Below are positions 4,876 to 5,514 of a DNA stretch of 5,514 nt, piece after piece (the first letter of the stretch is position 1; each line of letters starts with the position of its first letter). The notes under the pieces are model-generated. The model was not told the origin of the DNA, searched no databases, and saw only the letters and a program-made list of their open reading frames with translations. The stretch is taken from assembly GCA_025927665.1 (NCBI GenBank), contig JAICKZ010000220.1, positions 1 through 5,514 on the forward strand, in the 5' to 3' direction. Source of the DNA: Steroidobacteraceae bacterium. GTDB taxonomy: Bacteria; Pseudomonadota; Gammaproteobacteria; Steroidobacterales; Steroidobacteraceae. A program made the translations under genes and the position numbers.

Positions 4876-5514
4876 TTAGGCTTTTCTATCGGTAATAAGT
4901 TCTGGCTGTCTAGCCAGGTTTATAAAGGCCCGAAGATAATCAATATTGACATCCATTTCGCGGGCACCTAGAAATATTTGTTTAGCAATACCCGCAGGTC
5001 CCAGGCGAAGCGGCACTATCTCCATTCTGGTGGCATATTCTTCCACCAACCAACGAGGCAGTGCGCCGACACCTCGGCCACTTGCGATCATCTGTAACAT
5101 GATGTCAGTGGTTTCAATCATCTTATGCCGCTTAGGAGTGATACCGGCTGGTATCAAAAACTGTGTGTAAATATCGAGTCGATCAATCGCCACGGGATAA
5201 GTGATCAGCACTTCATCTGATAAGTGTGTTGGTTGCACATAGGAATGATGAGCAAGTTTGTGCAGCCGACTTACAACAAGAACTTGTTCGTAATCAAACA
5301 CAGGCTCAAAGCGTAGACCGGGTTTATACAGCGGATCGGGCGTGACTAGTAGATCAATCTCGTAACTGAATAAAGCGCCGATACCGCCAAATTGAAACTT
5401 CTGCTTCACATCGATATCCACATCGGGCCATTGACCCAGATAAGGCGATACCACCTTAAGCAACCATTGATAACAAGGATGACACTCCATGCCAATTCGC
5501 AAACTACCTCGTTC
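4876..5514 (-). CDS. metR: MetR, LysR-type homocysteine-responsive transcriptional regulator (N-terminus outside window)
   Basis: MetR activates methionine synthesis genes (metE, metH and others in Enterobacteria) with homocysteine as co-effector. The frame is open to the window end and the visible part begins ERGSLRIGMECHPC. The codon at 5500-5502 is an internal TTG (Leu), not a start. About 212 residues are present, covering the LysR effector-binding domain. Family matches to E. coli MetR are specific: RIGMECHPCYQWL, FDYEQVLVVS, ITYPVAIDRLDIYTQFL, PAGITPK and GVGALPRWLVEEY. The winged helix-turn-helix (about the first 90 residues) lies beyond the edge, so the DNA-binding half and the start cannot be judged. 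The C-terminus stops soon after the last conserved helix (AFINLARQPEL) and lacks the longer tail of the E. coli protein. No terminator follows before the nrdAB promoter, so some transcripts may read into nrdAB. Confidence 0.9.
   Translation of the reverse strand, partial: ERGSLRIGMECHPCYQWLLKVVSPYLGQWPDVDIDVKQKFQFGGIGALFSYEIDLLVTPDPLYKPGLRFEPVFDYEQVLVVSRLHKLAHHSYVQPTHLSDEVLITYPVAIDRLDIYTQFLIPAGITPKRHKMIETTDIMLQMIASGRGVGALPRWLVEEYATRMEIVPLRLGPAGIAKQIFLGAREMDVNIDYLRAFINLARQPELITDRKA

Noticed and set aside
4946..5170. 74-codon plus-strand frame opposite metR
   Set aside because: It is antisense to well-conserved MetR sequence and matches no family by eye.

Overview
The window reads as chromosomal DNA of a gammaproteobacterium. 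The evidence is a MetR-type LysR regulator closely matching the enterobacterial protein, a Pseudomonas-like class I NrdB, a CusA-type metal exporter, and an NrdR-box pair with the spacing usual in Proteobacteria. Genus cannot be fixed from the sequence. No mobile element, CRISPR array, tRNA or rRNA gene was seen.

Layout. Positions 1-747 (+) hold the C-terminal third of a CusA-family RND heavy-metal efflux pump. It converges on the ribonucleotide reductase operon, and a strong hairpin with a U-run at 801-828 terminates that operon on the minus strand. The operon is nrdA (1926-4361, minus) followed by nrdB (895-1926, minus). The two genes overlap by one base in a TAATG junction. Together they encode a complete aerobic class I ribonucleotide reductase with every expected catalytic and metal-binding residue. 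At the right edge, 4876-5514 (minus) is the C-terminal two thirds of MetR, the homocysteine-responsive activator of methionine synthesis genes.

The most informative part is the 514-base gap at 4362-4875 between metR and nrdA. Read on the minus strand it holds, in order: a sigma70-type promoter (TTGACT, 17 bases, TATCTT) starting right after the metR stop codon; an almost perfect NrdR box lying on the -10 element; a second, degenerate NrdR box centred 32 bp downstream; a full cobalamin (B12) riboswitch aptamer at about 4622-4839; its P13-like hairpin and possible alternative pairings; a terminator-like hairpin with a U-run at 4521-4558; and a further leader of about 160 bases running to the nrdA start.

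How it fits together. Class I NrdAB needs oxygen and iron but no B12, whereas class II NrdJ needs adenosylcobalamin. A B12 riboswitch on nrdAB would shut the B12-independent enzyme off when cobalamin is plentiful. NrdR would independently repress the promoter when deoxynucleotides are plentiful. The inference is that this genome also carries nrdJ and a B12 uptake or synthesis route. metR next door is thematically consistent, because MetR governs the B12-independent versus B12-dependent methionine synthase choice. A functional link between the two is inference only.
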